Source: Erythrobacteraceae bacterium
GTDB lineage: Bacteria > Pseudomonadota > Alphaproteobacteria > Sphingomonadales > Sphingomonadaceae
DNA length: 64,000 nucleotides
Reading direction: 5' to 3'
Assembly: GCA_027486035.1 (NCBI GenBank)
Contig: JAIXPX010000034.1
Span: 1 to 64,000, forward strand
Shown here: positions 49,339 through 57,608 of the stretch, in pieces
Layout of the letters: the number at the start of each line of letters is the position of its first letter
Position numbering within the stretch: position 1 is the stretch's first letter
Notes under the pieces: generated by a model
Databases searched by the model: none
What the model was told of the DNA's origin: nothing
The model's input: only the letters and a program-made list of their open reading frames with translations
Translations under genes and position numbers: made by a program

Positions 49339-49845
49339 TTACGGTAGATCCTCTGGAAAATTCACGTTCATCAGCGGTGCGGGCAGATCAACCCGCCGCG
49401 CGCCGATATGGTCTGCGAAGCGGTAGAGCGACCGGCCGCCGCCGGCGATGAAGGCCTCAAGCGCGGGGCCTGCCTCGACGGGCCACAGCCCCACCACAGG
49501 CTGGCTTTCGACGATGGCCGCGCCCTCACCGGCCAGCATCCGGACAAGGTCATGCGGCAGGTTGGGCACATCCACTCCGGCGGACAGCACGCCCGCAAAC
49601 CCCCGCTCTCCCGCATGACGCAGTGCCGCCGCCAGCCCGCCGAGCGGGCCAAGCCCCGGCCCGGGCCAATCGGGAAGGCAGGCAAAGCCGGGCTCCTCGC
49701 GCCCGCAGACCACCACAGCCTTGCACTGGGCCGCAAGCGCGGCGGCAACGCGGTCGATCAGCCTTGCGCCATCGTAGAGCGCCTGCGCCTTGTCGCTACC
49801 GAACCGCCGTGCCTGTCCGCCGGCGAGGATCGCGCCCAGAATCAA
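49339..49845 (-). CDS. mobA: Molybdenum cofactor guanylyltransferase
   Basis: LILGAILAGGQARRFGSDKAQALYDGARLIDRVAAAL; PLGGLAAAL; C-terminal MNVNFPEDL; TTG start. Confidence 0.9.
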   Translation of the reverse strand: MILGAILAGGQARRFGSDKAQALYDGARLIDRVAAALAAQCKAVVVCGREEPGFACLPDWPGPGLGPLGGLAAALRHAGERGFAGVLSAGVDVPNLPHDLVRMLAGEGAAIVESQPVVGLWPVEAGPALEAFIAGGGRSLYRFADHIGARRVDLPAPLMNVNFPEDLP

Positions 49846-49853
49846 GGGGCCGC

Positions 49854-50195
49854 TTAGTCGAAGGCTTCGGTGGCGACGCCCTGGTCGTTGTAGACCGGGC
49901 CTTCGGCATCGACCCGGTACTTGCGGCTGACCGCTGCCGTGATCCCGAACTGGCCGATATGGTCGCGCATCCCCGTGTAGGCCGGGTCGCGGAAATGGGC
50001 GGCGAGATCCTCCTCGCTTTCCCACTCCTCGAAGACGTTGACCCGCGCGGGGTTCATCGAGCAGGCGCTCCAGTCGTAGTGGATGCAGCCCTTCTCCGCC
50101 AGCGCCGCCTCGATATGCGGGCGGGCGCGGCGCAGAGCCTCCTCGCGCTGGGCCGGATCGAGGTCGATCTGGGCGGAAATCACGATCTTTGCCAC
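49854..50195 (-). CDS. Antibiotic biosynthesis monooxygenase (ABM) family protein
   Basis: MAKIVISAQIDLDPAQREEALRRARPHIEAALAEKGCIHYDWSACSMNPARVNVFEEWESEEDLAAHF. Confidence 0.9.
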   Translation of the reverse strand: MAKIVISAQIDLDPAQREEALRRARPHIEAALAEKGCIHYDWSACSMNPARVNVFEEWESEEDLAAHFRDPAYTGMRDHIGQFGITAAVSRKYRVDAEGPVYNDQGVATEAFD

Positions 50196-50223
50196 TTTTT
50201 TCTCCTGCGGTTCAGACCGCCCG

Positions 50224-50288
50224 CTCTGCCTCCCCGCCCGGCCACCACAGCATAGTGGTACACGTGGTGGCCGGGTGGGGAGGCAGAG
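50224..50288. repeat. Long inverted repeat, 25-bp arms (24/25), 15-nt loop
   Basis: CTCTGCCTCCCCGCCCGGCCACCAC-agcatagtggtacac-GTGGTGGCCGGGTGGGGAGGCAGAG. Confidence 0.92.
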
Positions 50289-50324
50289 AGGACGATGTGC
50301 GGTTCGCGTCAGCGAAGCCGAAAG

Positions 50325-50729
50325 CTAAATGCCGAATTCGGCGATGATCCTGAACTTGCGGCTGGTGAACAGCCAGCGGCCATCGATTTTGGCCAGCTCG
50401 TCCTCGTAGAGCCCGCCGACATGGCGCGCCTTGCCCTCCTTGGGCTTGAGGATCTCCTGCGTCTGGACACGGGCCCTGGCGGTGTTTCCGGTGACCTCGA
50501 TCATGCAGGGCACGCAGTGGAAGCTCACCGCCTCGAGGCCGCTCATCGCCCCGTTCCAGAAGGCGACGATCGCCTCCTTGCCCTTGGTCTGGTGACCCAT
50601 CAGGTCCCAGTCCGCATCGTCCGCCCAGACGGTCGCCCAGGTTGCGGCGTCGATCCGCACCACGCCATCGGCATAGGTGCCGTTCAGTTCCTGGATCGCC
50701 ACGCGATCCTCGAGGGGTCCGGTAAACAT
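50325..50729 (-). CDS. NTF2-like / SnoaL-like protein
   Basis: EDRVAIQELNGTYADGVVRIDAATWATVWADDADWDLMG...SFHCVPCMIEVTGNTARARVQTQE. Confidence 0.85.
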   Translation of the reverse strand: MFTGPLEDRVAIQELNGTYADGVVRIDAATWATVWADDADWDLMGHQTKGKEAIVAFWNGAMSGLEAVSFHCVPCMIEVTGNTARARVQTQEILKPKEGKARHVGGLYEDELAKIDGRWLFTSRKFRIIAEFGI

Positions 50730-50854
50730 CTCGCTCTCTCCCTTGTCGGGACCAGCTATCGGGCGCGAGGGGGCGCAGCGACAATGCCCACTTTTGGCAA
50801 GGGTCCGAGGATGCCGCGGCGTGTTACTCCGCCGCCCGAGAGAGGAGACTCGTG

Positions 50855-51664
50855 ATGGGACAATTGCAGGGCAAGACCGCGGTCATTCTGGGGGCGGCAT
50901 CGGAAGGCAACATGGGCCAGACCATCGCCCGCCTGTTCGCGCAGGAAGGCGCGAAGGTCATGGTCGCAGGCCGCAAGGAAGCGCCGCTCGCTGCGTTAGC
51001 TGCTGAATTAAAAGGCGAATATGCGCTGTGTGATATCGCCAAGAAGCCCGAGGTCAACGCCATGGCCGACAAGGCGGTGGCCGCTTTCGGGCGGGTCGAT
51101 ATCGCCATCAACACCACCGGCTGGGGCCTGCTCGCCAGCCTCGAGGAGATCACCGACGAACAGCTCGACCAGATCGTCGATCTCCAGTTCAAGGGGGTGC
51201 ACCACTTCCTGCAGGCCTTCGTGCGGGTCATGAGCGCGCAGGCACCCACTGGCGGATCGCTGATCTCGCTGTCCTCGGCGACGACCAAGGCGATCATCAC
51301 CAACCACGCCGCCTATATCGGCACCAAGCGCGGCTCCGAGGCGCTGATCGAGTGTGTTGCCAATGATTACGGGCACTTGGGAATCAAGGCTAACACCGTC
51401 TCGCCCGCTTTTACCGATAGCCCCATGACCCACGAGAGCTTTCAGGTGCCCGGGCTCACCGATGCCTTCCTGCCGCGCTACCCGATGGGCCGGCTCAACA
51501 CGGTCGACGATGTCGCCCATGCCTGCCTCTGGCTCAGCACCGACCAGGCCTATGTGACGGGGGCGAATATCCAGCCCAATGGCGGCCTCATCATGCGCGG
51601 CAATCCGCAGGCCCATGATGTTGCCGCAGCGGTCGGGGCGGCGATGGCGAAGTTACAGCAGTAA
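50855..51664 (+). CDS. SDR family oxidoreductase
   Basis: KTAVILGAASEGNMGQTIARLFAQEGAKVMVAGRKE; AYIGTKRGSEALIECVA. Confidence 0.88.
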   Translation: MGQLQGKTAVILGAASEGNMGQTIARLFAQEGAKVMVAGRKEAPLAALAAELKGEYALCDIAKKPEVNAMADKAVAAFGRVDIAINTTGWGLLASLEEITDEQLDQIVDLQFKGVHHFLQAFVRVMSAQAPTGGSLISLSSATTKAIITNHAAYIGTKRGSEALIECVANDYGHLGIKANTVSPAFTDSPMTHESFQVPGLTDAFLPRYPMGRLNTVDDVAHACLWLSTDQAYVTGANIQPNGGLIMRGNPQAHDVAAAVGAAMAKLQQ

Positions 51665-51680
51665 AACCGGCGGGCGGCAT

Positions 51681-51696
51681 TGTTTCACGTGAAACA
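51681..51696. promoter_or_regulatory. parS-like ParB binding site 2
   Basis: Perfect palindrome TGTTTCACGTGAAACA in a convergent intergenic gap. Confidence 0.82.
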
Positions 51697-51713
51697 CTGC
51701 CGCCGATGCCCCG

Positions 51714-51788
51714 CTGGAACCAGCCTGGAGCGCGCCTGAACGCGTCTGGAGGGGGCCTGGAGGGGGTCTGGAACGCGCTGGAGCCGCG
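51714..51788 (+). repeat. About 11-bp direct repeat array adjacent to parS 2
   Basis: CTGGAACCAGC CTGGAGCGCGC CTGAACGCGT CTGGAGGGGGC CTGGAGGGGGT CTGGAACGCG CTGGAGCCGCG. Confidence 0.75.
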
Positions 51789-51799
51789 CTGCTGCCCGC

Positions 51800-52576
51800 C
51801 TAGTACTGCGCCGTCCCGCCATCGACGCTGATCTGCTGGCCGGTGATCCCGCCGCCCGCCTCGCTGGCGAGCAGCACCGCCACGGCGGCCACTTCCTCGA
51901 CCGTGTTCGGCCGCTTGATCGCGGCTTCCTGCGCGAAGAGGTCGATCATCTCCTCGAACTCGAGCCCCATCGCCTTGGCGGTGGCGGGTCCGTTGTTCCT
52001 GATGATGTCGGTGATGACGATGCCCGGGCAGATCGCGTTGACCGTCACGCCCGCCGCACCCACTTCGCGTGCGAGGCTCTTGGTCATCCCGTTCACCGCG
52101 TGCTTGGCGGCGCTGTAAGCGGTCAGCACCGGCTTGCCGTGCTTGCCCTCCATCGAGGAGATGTTGATGATCCGCCCGAAGCCCTTCTCCAGCATGGTCG
52201 GCAGCGCCCGGCGCGAGGCCCAGAAGGTCGAATAGACGTTCCACTTCATCGCCTCGTCGAAGGCGTGGTCGGAAAGGTTGACGAGCGGCTGCAGATCGCC
52301 CGCGCCGCCCGCATTGTTGACCAGAATGTCGAGCGTCCCGAAATGCGCCGCCACCTTGTCGACGAAGCCCTCGAGATCGGACTGGCTCATGACATCGCCT
52401 GCGACGAACAGCGCGTTTGCGCCCGCCCCCAGCTCCGCGAGCACCTTGGCGCCCTTTTCGGCATTGCGCGCGAAGAGCGCGACCCTGGCGCCCTCGGCCA
52501 GAAACGCCTCGGCGATGCCGCGCCCCATGCCTGCCGTGCCCCCGGTGATCGCGGCGACCTTTCCTGCCAGTTTCAT
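51800..52576 (-). CDS. SDR family oxidoreductase
   Basis: MKLAGKVAAITGGTAGMGRGIAEAFLAEGARVALFARN; NNAGGAGDL; YSAAKHAVNGMTKSLAREVG. Confidence 0.92.
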   Translation of the reverse strand: MKLAGKVAAITGGTAGMGRGIAEAFLAEGARVALFARNAEKGAKVLAELGAGANALFVAGDVMSQSDLEGFVDKVAAHFGTLDILVNNAGGAGDLQPLVNLSDHAFDEAMKWNVYSTFWASRRALPTMLEKGFGRIINISSMEGKHGKPVLTAYSAAKHAVNGMTKSLAREVGAAGVTVNAICPGIVITDIIRNNGPATAKAMGLEFEEMIDLFAQEAAIKRPNTVEEVAAVAVLLASEAGGGITGQQISVDGGTAQY

Positions 52577-52589
52577 GTGTTTTCCTCTC

Positions 52590-52630
52590 GTCATTGCGAG
52601 GAGCCGCAGGCGACGCGGCTCGCAATGACG
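52590..52630. repeat. CGTCATTGCGAG-family repeat, copy 3 (short form)
   Basis: cgtcattgcgaggagccgcaggcgacgcggctcgcaatgacg. Confidence 0.8.
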
Positions 52631-52714
52631 GGTTAAAGAGCATCGCGAACACAAACGCACCTTGCCAAAATGACGGGTTGCCGCGCGGCCCTTCCGGGGC
52701 GTCTAACCACGGGC

Positions 52715-54346
52715 ATGAGCGAAGTGGACGTCATCATTCTCGGGACAGGGGCGGCCGGCATGGCCGCCGCGCTGGCGGCGCACGATGCGGGCGCATCGGT
52801 CGCGCTGGTCGAGCGGTGGGACCGTATCGGCGGCACCTCGGCAATCTCGGGCGGCGTGATCTGGGTGGCGGACAATCCCCGGATGCGCGCGGCCGGTATG
52901 AGCGATTCCCGCGAGGACGCGCTCGCCTATTTCCGCAGCCTGGACCACGGTGATCTCGTCCCCGAAACGCTCGAAGCCTTCGTCGACCGCGGGCCGGAGG
53001 CGCTGGCCTTTCTGGAAGACGCCGGCGCGCTCGCCGTCTCGGTGCTGCCGGGCTATCCCGACTATTACACCGACCGCCCGGGCGCGAAGCCGCAAGGTAG
53101 CCGCGCGCTCGACCATGATCTGTTCGATCTGACGACGCTCGGCGAATGGGCGACGAAAATCTATGCGATCGAGGAACCCAAGCCGCTGATGCTGCGCGAG
53201 ACGCCGCTGGGTGGCGCGAGCGCGATGCCGCCCATGGAGGTGCTGGGCCAGCGCATGGCGGCGCGGCAATGCGGCTTCGGGCAGGCGATGGTCGCGCGGC
53301 TCTTGAAGGCCTGCCTGACGCGCGGGATCGAGCCCATCCTCGGGGTGGAGACGAAGCGGCTGGTCAGGGACGGCGAGCGCATCACCGGCATCGAGGGCAC
53401 GAAGGACGGCGCGCCCTTCGCGCTGGCCGCGCGGCGCGGGGTGATCATCACCACCGGCGGCTTCGAATGGGACGCGGAGGCACGCCAGACCTTCCTGCGC
53501 GGCCCCGTCACCGCGCCCGCCAGCCCGCCCACCGGCACGGGCGGCGGATTGAAGCTGGCGATGGCGGCAGGCGCGAAGCTCGGCAACATGACGAGCGCCT
53601 GGTGGGCGCCCACGTTGGTGACGCCGGACGCGCCCTGGGCCAGCGGCGAGCCACGCGCGCAGATCATTCTGATCGAGCGCACCGTGCCCCATTCGATCAT
53701 GGTCAACCGCTCGGGCCAGCGCTTCTGCAACGAGGCGGCGAATTACTCGGCGCTGGGCGGGGTGTTCCACCAGTTCGACCCGGCGACCTACGATTACGCC
53801 AACCTGCCCGCCTGGCTCATCTTCGACGCGCAATATGCCGCGCGCTATCCGCTCGGCACGCGACAGCCGGGCCAGCCGATGCCTGACTGGGTGGCGCGGG
53901 CCGATACGCTGGAAGGGCTGGCCGGGGAGATCGGCCTTGAGGCAGACGCGCTGGTGGAGACCGTGGCCCGCTTCAACGTCCATGCCGATGAAGGCCGCGA
54001 TCCGGAATTCGGGCGCGGCAACAGCGCCTATGACCACTTCTACGGCGACCGCTCACGGGCCAAAGAAAAGGGGGGCGCGGCGGTAACGCTCGGGGCGATC
54101 CGGGAAGCGCCGTTCTACGCGGTCGAGATCAGCTCGGGACTGCTCGGCACCAATGGCGGGCCGAGGACGGACGGGCAGGCGCGCATTCTGGGCCATGACG
54201 GGGCGCCGATCCCCGGATTGCTGGGCGCGGGCAATGCCATCGCCTGTCCCACCGGCGGGATCTACGCGGGCGCGGGCGGCACACTCGGCCCGGCGCTGAC
54301 CTTCGGCTATATTGCCGGGCGGACTGCGGCTTTGGCGAACGCCTAA
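52715..54346 (+). CDS. FAD-dependent oxidoreductase, 3-ketosteroid dehydrogenase/fumarate reductase flavoprotein-like
   Basis: VDVIILGTGAAGMAAALAAHDAGASVALVERWDRIGGTSAISGGVIWV; C-terminal GIYAGAGGTLGPALTFGYIAGRTAA. Confidence 0.9.
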   Translation: MSEVDVIILGTGAAGMAAALAAHDAGASVALVERWDRIGGTSAISGGVIWVADNPRMRAAGMSDSREDALAYFRSLDHGDLVPETLEAFVDRGPEALAFLEDAGALAVSVLPGYPDYYTDRPGAKPQGSRALDHDLFDLTTLGEWATKIYAIEEPKPLMLRETPLGGASAMPPMEVLGQRMAARQCGFGQAMVARLLKACLTRGIEPILGVETKRLVRDGERITGIEGTKDGAPFALAARRGVIITTGGFEWDAEARQTFLRGPVTAPASPPTGTGGGLKLAMAAGAKLGNMTSAWWAPTLVTPDAPWASGEPRAQIILIERTVPHSIMVNRSGQRFCNEAANYSALGGVFHQFDPATYDYANLPAWLIFDAQYAARYPLGTRQPGQPMPDWVARADTLEGLAGEIGLEADALVETVARFNVHADEGRDPEFGRGNSAYDHFYGDRSRAKEKGGAAVTLGAIREAPFYAVEISSGLLGTNGGPRTDGQARILGHDGAPIPGLLGAGNAIACPTGGIYAGAGGTLGPALTFGYIAGRTAALANA

Positions 54347-55677
54347 CCTTCCCCCACCCACCGATCAATCGTATCGTGGAAGAACCGCACCCGCGCTTCC
54401 TGCCCCGCCAGATGCCCGCCCTTGTAGCCCCGTGAGCGCAGGCCTTTTTGCTGCTCGCTCCAGATCCTCACGTCCTGATCGATGCCGGGGCCGCAGGAAA
54501 GCTCGCCCACCACGCCGCGCTGGTGCGGCACCGGAACCGTGCGATCGACCTCCTGTCCCATCGAATAGGCGTAGTAGCGATCGACGCCCTCGGGGAACCA
54601 GGTGAAGTACCACATGTCGAAATAGCAGCGCTCGGGATCGGTCGGGTGCGGATCGGCGCGCAGCCAGATGCAGCCGTCGGGCTTCAGGCTGAAGGAGATG
54701 TTGGGGAAGATCGTGTAGTGGAAGTGATCGGTCAGCTGGGCATCGTGGAAATGCGCGAAGTCGTAGCCCTTCTGCGCCCCCTTCTCGCGCTTGGCCTGCT
54801 GGAGCGCCTCGCGGGTGCGCAGCGGATCATCGCGGAAGTCTTCCGGATCGAGCCCCCAATAGGTCAGCTCGCGGCTCATCATCTCGAGCACCGTATCGGT
54901 GTGTCCGCGCAAGCTGCGTGCCGGGCGTGATCCGGGCATGAACATGCGCGCATGGCCGTGCGGCGCGTAGAGATCGAACTGGCACTCCTTGTAGCTCTGC
55001 TCCATCACGAAGCGCGTCTGCGGGTGGACGAAAGGCAGGTGGTAGCTTTCGTTGAAATTGTCCTGCACGCACTTCCAGTTCCAGTCGCCTTCCAGCGTGA
55101 CCCAGTGGGTGCGGTGCATCTGCTCCATGCGGTAGCCCGCGATCTGGTGCGCCACCGGGCCGAGGTGGTCGGCGAGCGGGGTGGCGGCGGGATCGAGATT
55201 GACCCAGACGAAGCTCGCAAAGACCTCGCACTTCACCTCTTCCAGCCGCACCTTGCCGCAAGGGTTGCCGCCGGCGAAATCCTCGGGGCAGGGGACGAAG
55301 TTGAGCTCGCCCTCCTGGGAGAAGCGCCAGCCGTGATAGGAACAGGCAAGGCGCTTGGAGTGGCCCTCCTCCTCCATCACGAGGCGTTTTCCGCGATGCG
55401 GGCAGACATTGTAGAAGGCGCGGATCTGCCCGTCCTCGCCATGGGTGACGAGGATGGATTCGCGCCCGATGTCATAGGTGAAGAAGTCGCCGGGCTTGGC
55501 GACCTGGCTCGCGAGGCCCCCGATCAGCCAGGCCTTGCTCCAGATCCCGTCCCACTCGCGGTCCATGAACTCGCGCGACCAGTAGCGGCTGCCGTCGATC
55601 GGCCTGTTCGAAAGCCGTGGCATCGGCTGCGGCGTGACATCGATCCGCTGCGGCGCGGGCCTGAGCAGGGTCGCCAT
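54343..55677 (-). CDS. Rieske-type aromatic ring-hydroxylating oxygenase alpha subunit
   Basis: CPHRGKRLVMEEEGHSKRLACSYHGW Rieske motif; FNESYHLPFVHPQTR. Confidence 0.93.
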   Translation of the reverse strand: MATLLRPAPQRIDVTPQPMPRLSNRPIDGSRYWSREFMDREWDGIWSKAWLIGGLASQVAKPGDFFTYDIGRESILVTHGEDGQIRAFYNVCPHRGKRLVMEEEGHSKRLACSYHGWRFSQEGELNFVPCPEDFAGGNPCGKVRLEEVKCEVFASFVWVNLDPAATPLADHLGPVAHQIAGYRMEQMHRTHWVTLEGDWNWKCVQDNFNESYHLPFVHPQTRFVMEQSYKECQFDLYAPHGHARMFMPGSRPARSLRGHTDTVLEMMSRELTYWGLDPEDFRDDPLRTREALQQAKREKGAQKGYDFAHFHDAQLTDHFHYTIFPNISFSLKPDGCIWLRADPHPTDPERCYFDMWYFTWFPEGVDRYYAYSMGQEVDRTVPVPHQRGVVGELSCGPGIDQDVRIWSEQQKGLRSRGYKGGHLAGQEARVRFFHDTIDRWVGEG

Positions 55678-55678
55678 C

Positions 55679-56944
55679 TCAGCGCTTCTTCGCCTCGAAC
55701 TCGATATTCAGCTGCTTCAAGGACCGCAGCAGGAAGTGCGGGTGGTAGCTGAAGTCGTTCTGCCCTTCGGCGAACCCCATGTCCTCGAAGCGGTCGACCA
55801 CGGCCTGGAAGCCCCAGGTCAGCTCCCGCCGTGCCAGCGGCGCGCCGAGGCAGTGGTGCGTGCCCGACCCGAAGGCCATGTGCGCCCCCGCCTTGGGCCT
55901 CTCGAGATCGAGCTTCTCGGGGCATTCGAAGAAGCGCTCGTCGCGGTTCGCCGCCCCGTAGCGGACATTGACGACCGAGCCCGCCGGGATCGTCACGCCG
56001 TCCAGTTCCACATCCTTGTGGGTGAAGCGCATCAGGCTCTGCACCGGGCTTTCCAGCCTGAGCACCTCCTCGACGAAATTGCGCATATACTTGTCGGGAT
56101 CGGCCTTGAGCTTGGCCCACACGTCCTTGTTCTCGATCAGCAGCTTCATCCCCGCTGCGAGCGCGTTGGTGGTCGTCTCCGAGCCGCCGACGAAGGTGTC
56201 GGCCATCATCTCGGCGTGGAGTTCCTCGTCGGTGAGGGGCCGACCCCAGCCTCCGATCACGGTGTTGACCAGCACCGAAATCAGCGAGCCATCCGGCTCC
56301 TTGCGCAAGCGTTCGAAGATCGGCTGGAAATAGTGCTGCGCCTCGATCTCGCGGTCGACCATCTCGAGGTGCTTGTCCTCGGGCAGCATCAGCGAAATGC
56401 GGTGGAAGAAGGCGTCGGTCCAGCCCTTGATGCGCCACATGTCCTCGCGCTTGGCGCCCATCTGCTCGCCGATGATGAACAGCGGCAGCGGCACGCAGAA
56501 CTGGCGCACCCAGTCGCATTTTCCGTCGTCGAGGAATTCGTCGATCAGCTCGTAGGCGAGGGTTTCGACGCGCGGGTCGATGTCCTTGATGCGGCTCGGC
56601 TTGAAGGCCTCGTTGAACATCGCGCGCATCTGCTTGTGGTTGGGATCGTCGCGTGCGGCGAGCGTCGGGCCGGGAAGCCAGCCCTTTTCCCTGAACCGCG
56701 CCGCGACCTTGCGCCCGCGTTCGGCATCGGTCGGGCTGGCGCGCATCAGCTCGTTCGCGGCGGTGGAGGGGAAGCGCTGCGGGTCCATCAGCACCTCGCG
56801 CACGTGATCGTAGCGGCTGACGACGTAGATCTGGGTGCCGGGGATGTTGTAGACCGGCGCCTCGTCGCGCAGCGTCTTGTACGCCTCATAGGGGCACTGC
56901 TGGAGTTCGGGATCGAAGAGGTTGATCTGGGGCTGCGAGTTCAT
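55679..56944 (-). CDS. Cytochrome P450 (2)
   Basis: FVGGSETTTNAL; heme motif FGSGTHHCLGAPLAR. Confidence 0.95.
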   Translation of the reverse strand: MNSQPQINLFDPELQQCPYEAYKTLRDEAPVYNIPGTQIYVVSRYDHVREVLMDPQRFPSTAANELMRASPTDAERGRKVAARFREKGWLPGPTLAARDDPNHKQMRAMFNEAFKPSRIKDIDPRVETLAYELIDEFLDDGKCDWVRQFCVPLPLFIIGEQMGAKREDMWRIKGWTDAFFHRISLMLPEDKHLEMVDREIEAQHYFQPIFERLRKEPDGSLISVLVNTVIGGWGRPLTDEELHAEMMADTFVGGSETTTNALAAGMKLLIENKDVWAKLKADPDKYMRNFVEEVLRLESPVQSLMRFTHKDVELDGVTIPAGSVVNVRYGAANRDERFFECPEKLDLERPKAGAHMAFGSGTHHCLGAPLARRELTWGFQAVVDRFEDMGFAEGQNDFSYHPHFLLRSLKQLNIEFEAKKR

Positions 56945-57531
56945 CAGCGCACCTCGATTGTGTCTGCGCCCCACGGGGCGATGGTCTCGGCGGTGCGGAA
57001 CGCCTCGGGCAGTTCCTCGACCATGTGGTATGTCGCCGCCAGCCGGCCGAAGCCCACGAAGAAGGCGACTGTCATGCCCAGCTCGACGATCTGGGCTTCG
57101 CTGAAGTGCTGGCGCAGGTCGGCATAGACCGCATCATTGATGGCGAGGTGGTCGGTCGCCATCAGCTCGCCATATCGGATCGCCGCCTTCTCCGCCGCCG
57201 AGAGGTTCTCCGCCTCCTGTGGGCGCTCCAGCGAACACACCAGGCCTTCCGTGACGCCGTCGGCCACCGCATCGGAATAGCGGATCGCCATGCAGGAGCG
57301 GCACTGGTTGAAGAAGGCGACGCGCAGCCGCACCAGTTCCACCAGCCGTTCGGGCAGGGAGCGATTGCGTTTCAGCGCCCCGCCGAAGCCCATCAGGCCC
57401 AGGGCCTGTTCGGGGCAATGCGCGAAGTAGCGCGTCAGGCCCTGTTCCAGATCGGTCAGATTGTCCGGCTGGATCGCCGCGACGAGGCGCGCGTCCCACT
57501 GGTCCGGCGCCAGCTTGGCAATTCGGCTCAC
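56944..57531 (-). CDS. Carboxymuconolactone decarboxylase/AhpD family protein
   Basis: ERLVELVRLRVAFFNQCRSCMAIRYSDAVADG (CxxC). Confidence 0.88.
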   Translation of the reverse strand: MSRIAKLAPDQWDARLVAAIQPDNLTDLEQGLTRYFAHCPEQALGLMGFGGALKRNRSLPERLVELVRLRVAFFNQCRSCMAIRYSDAVADGVTEGLVCSLERPQEAENLSAAEKAAIRYGELMATDHLAINDAVYADLRQHFSEAQIVELGMTVAFFVGFGRLAATYHMVEELPEAFRTAETIAPWGADTIEVR

Positions 57532-57608
57532 GTCTCTCTCCCCGTCGGCCTCTTAAAAAAGGCCATTTCCGTAAGGTCGAGGCTGCGGGACAAGCGCTGC
57601 ATCAGCAA

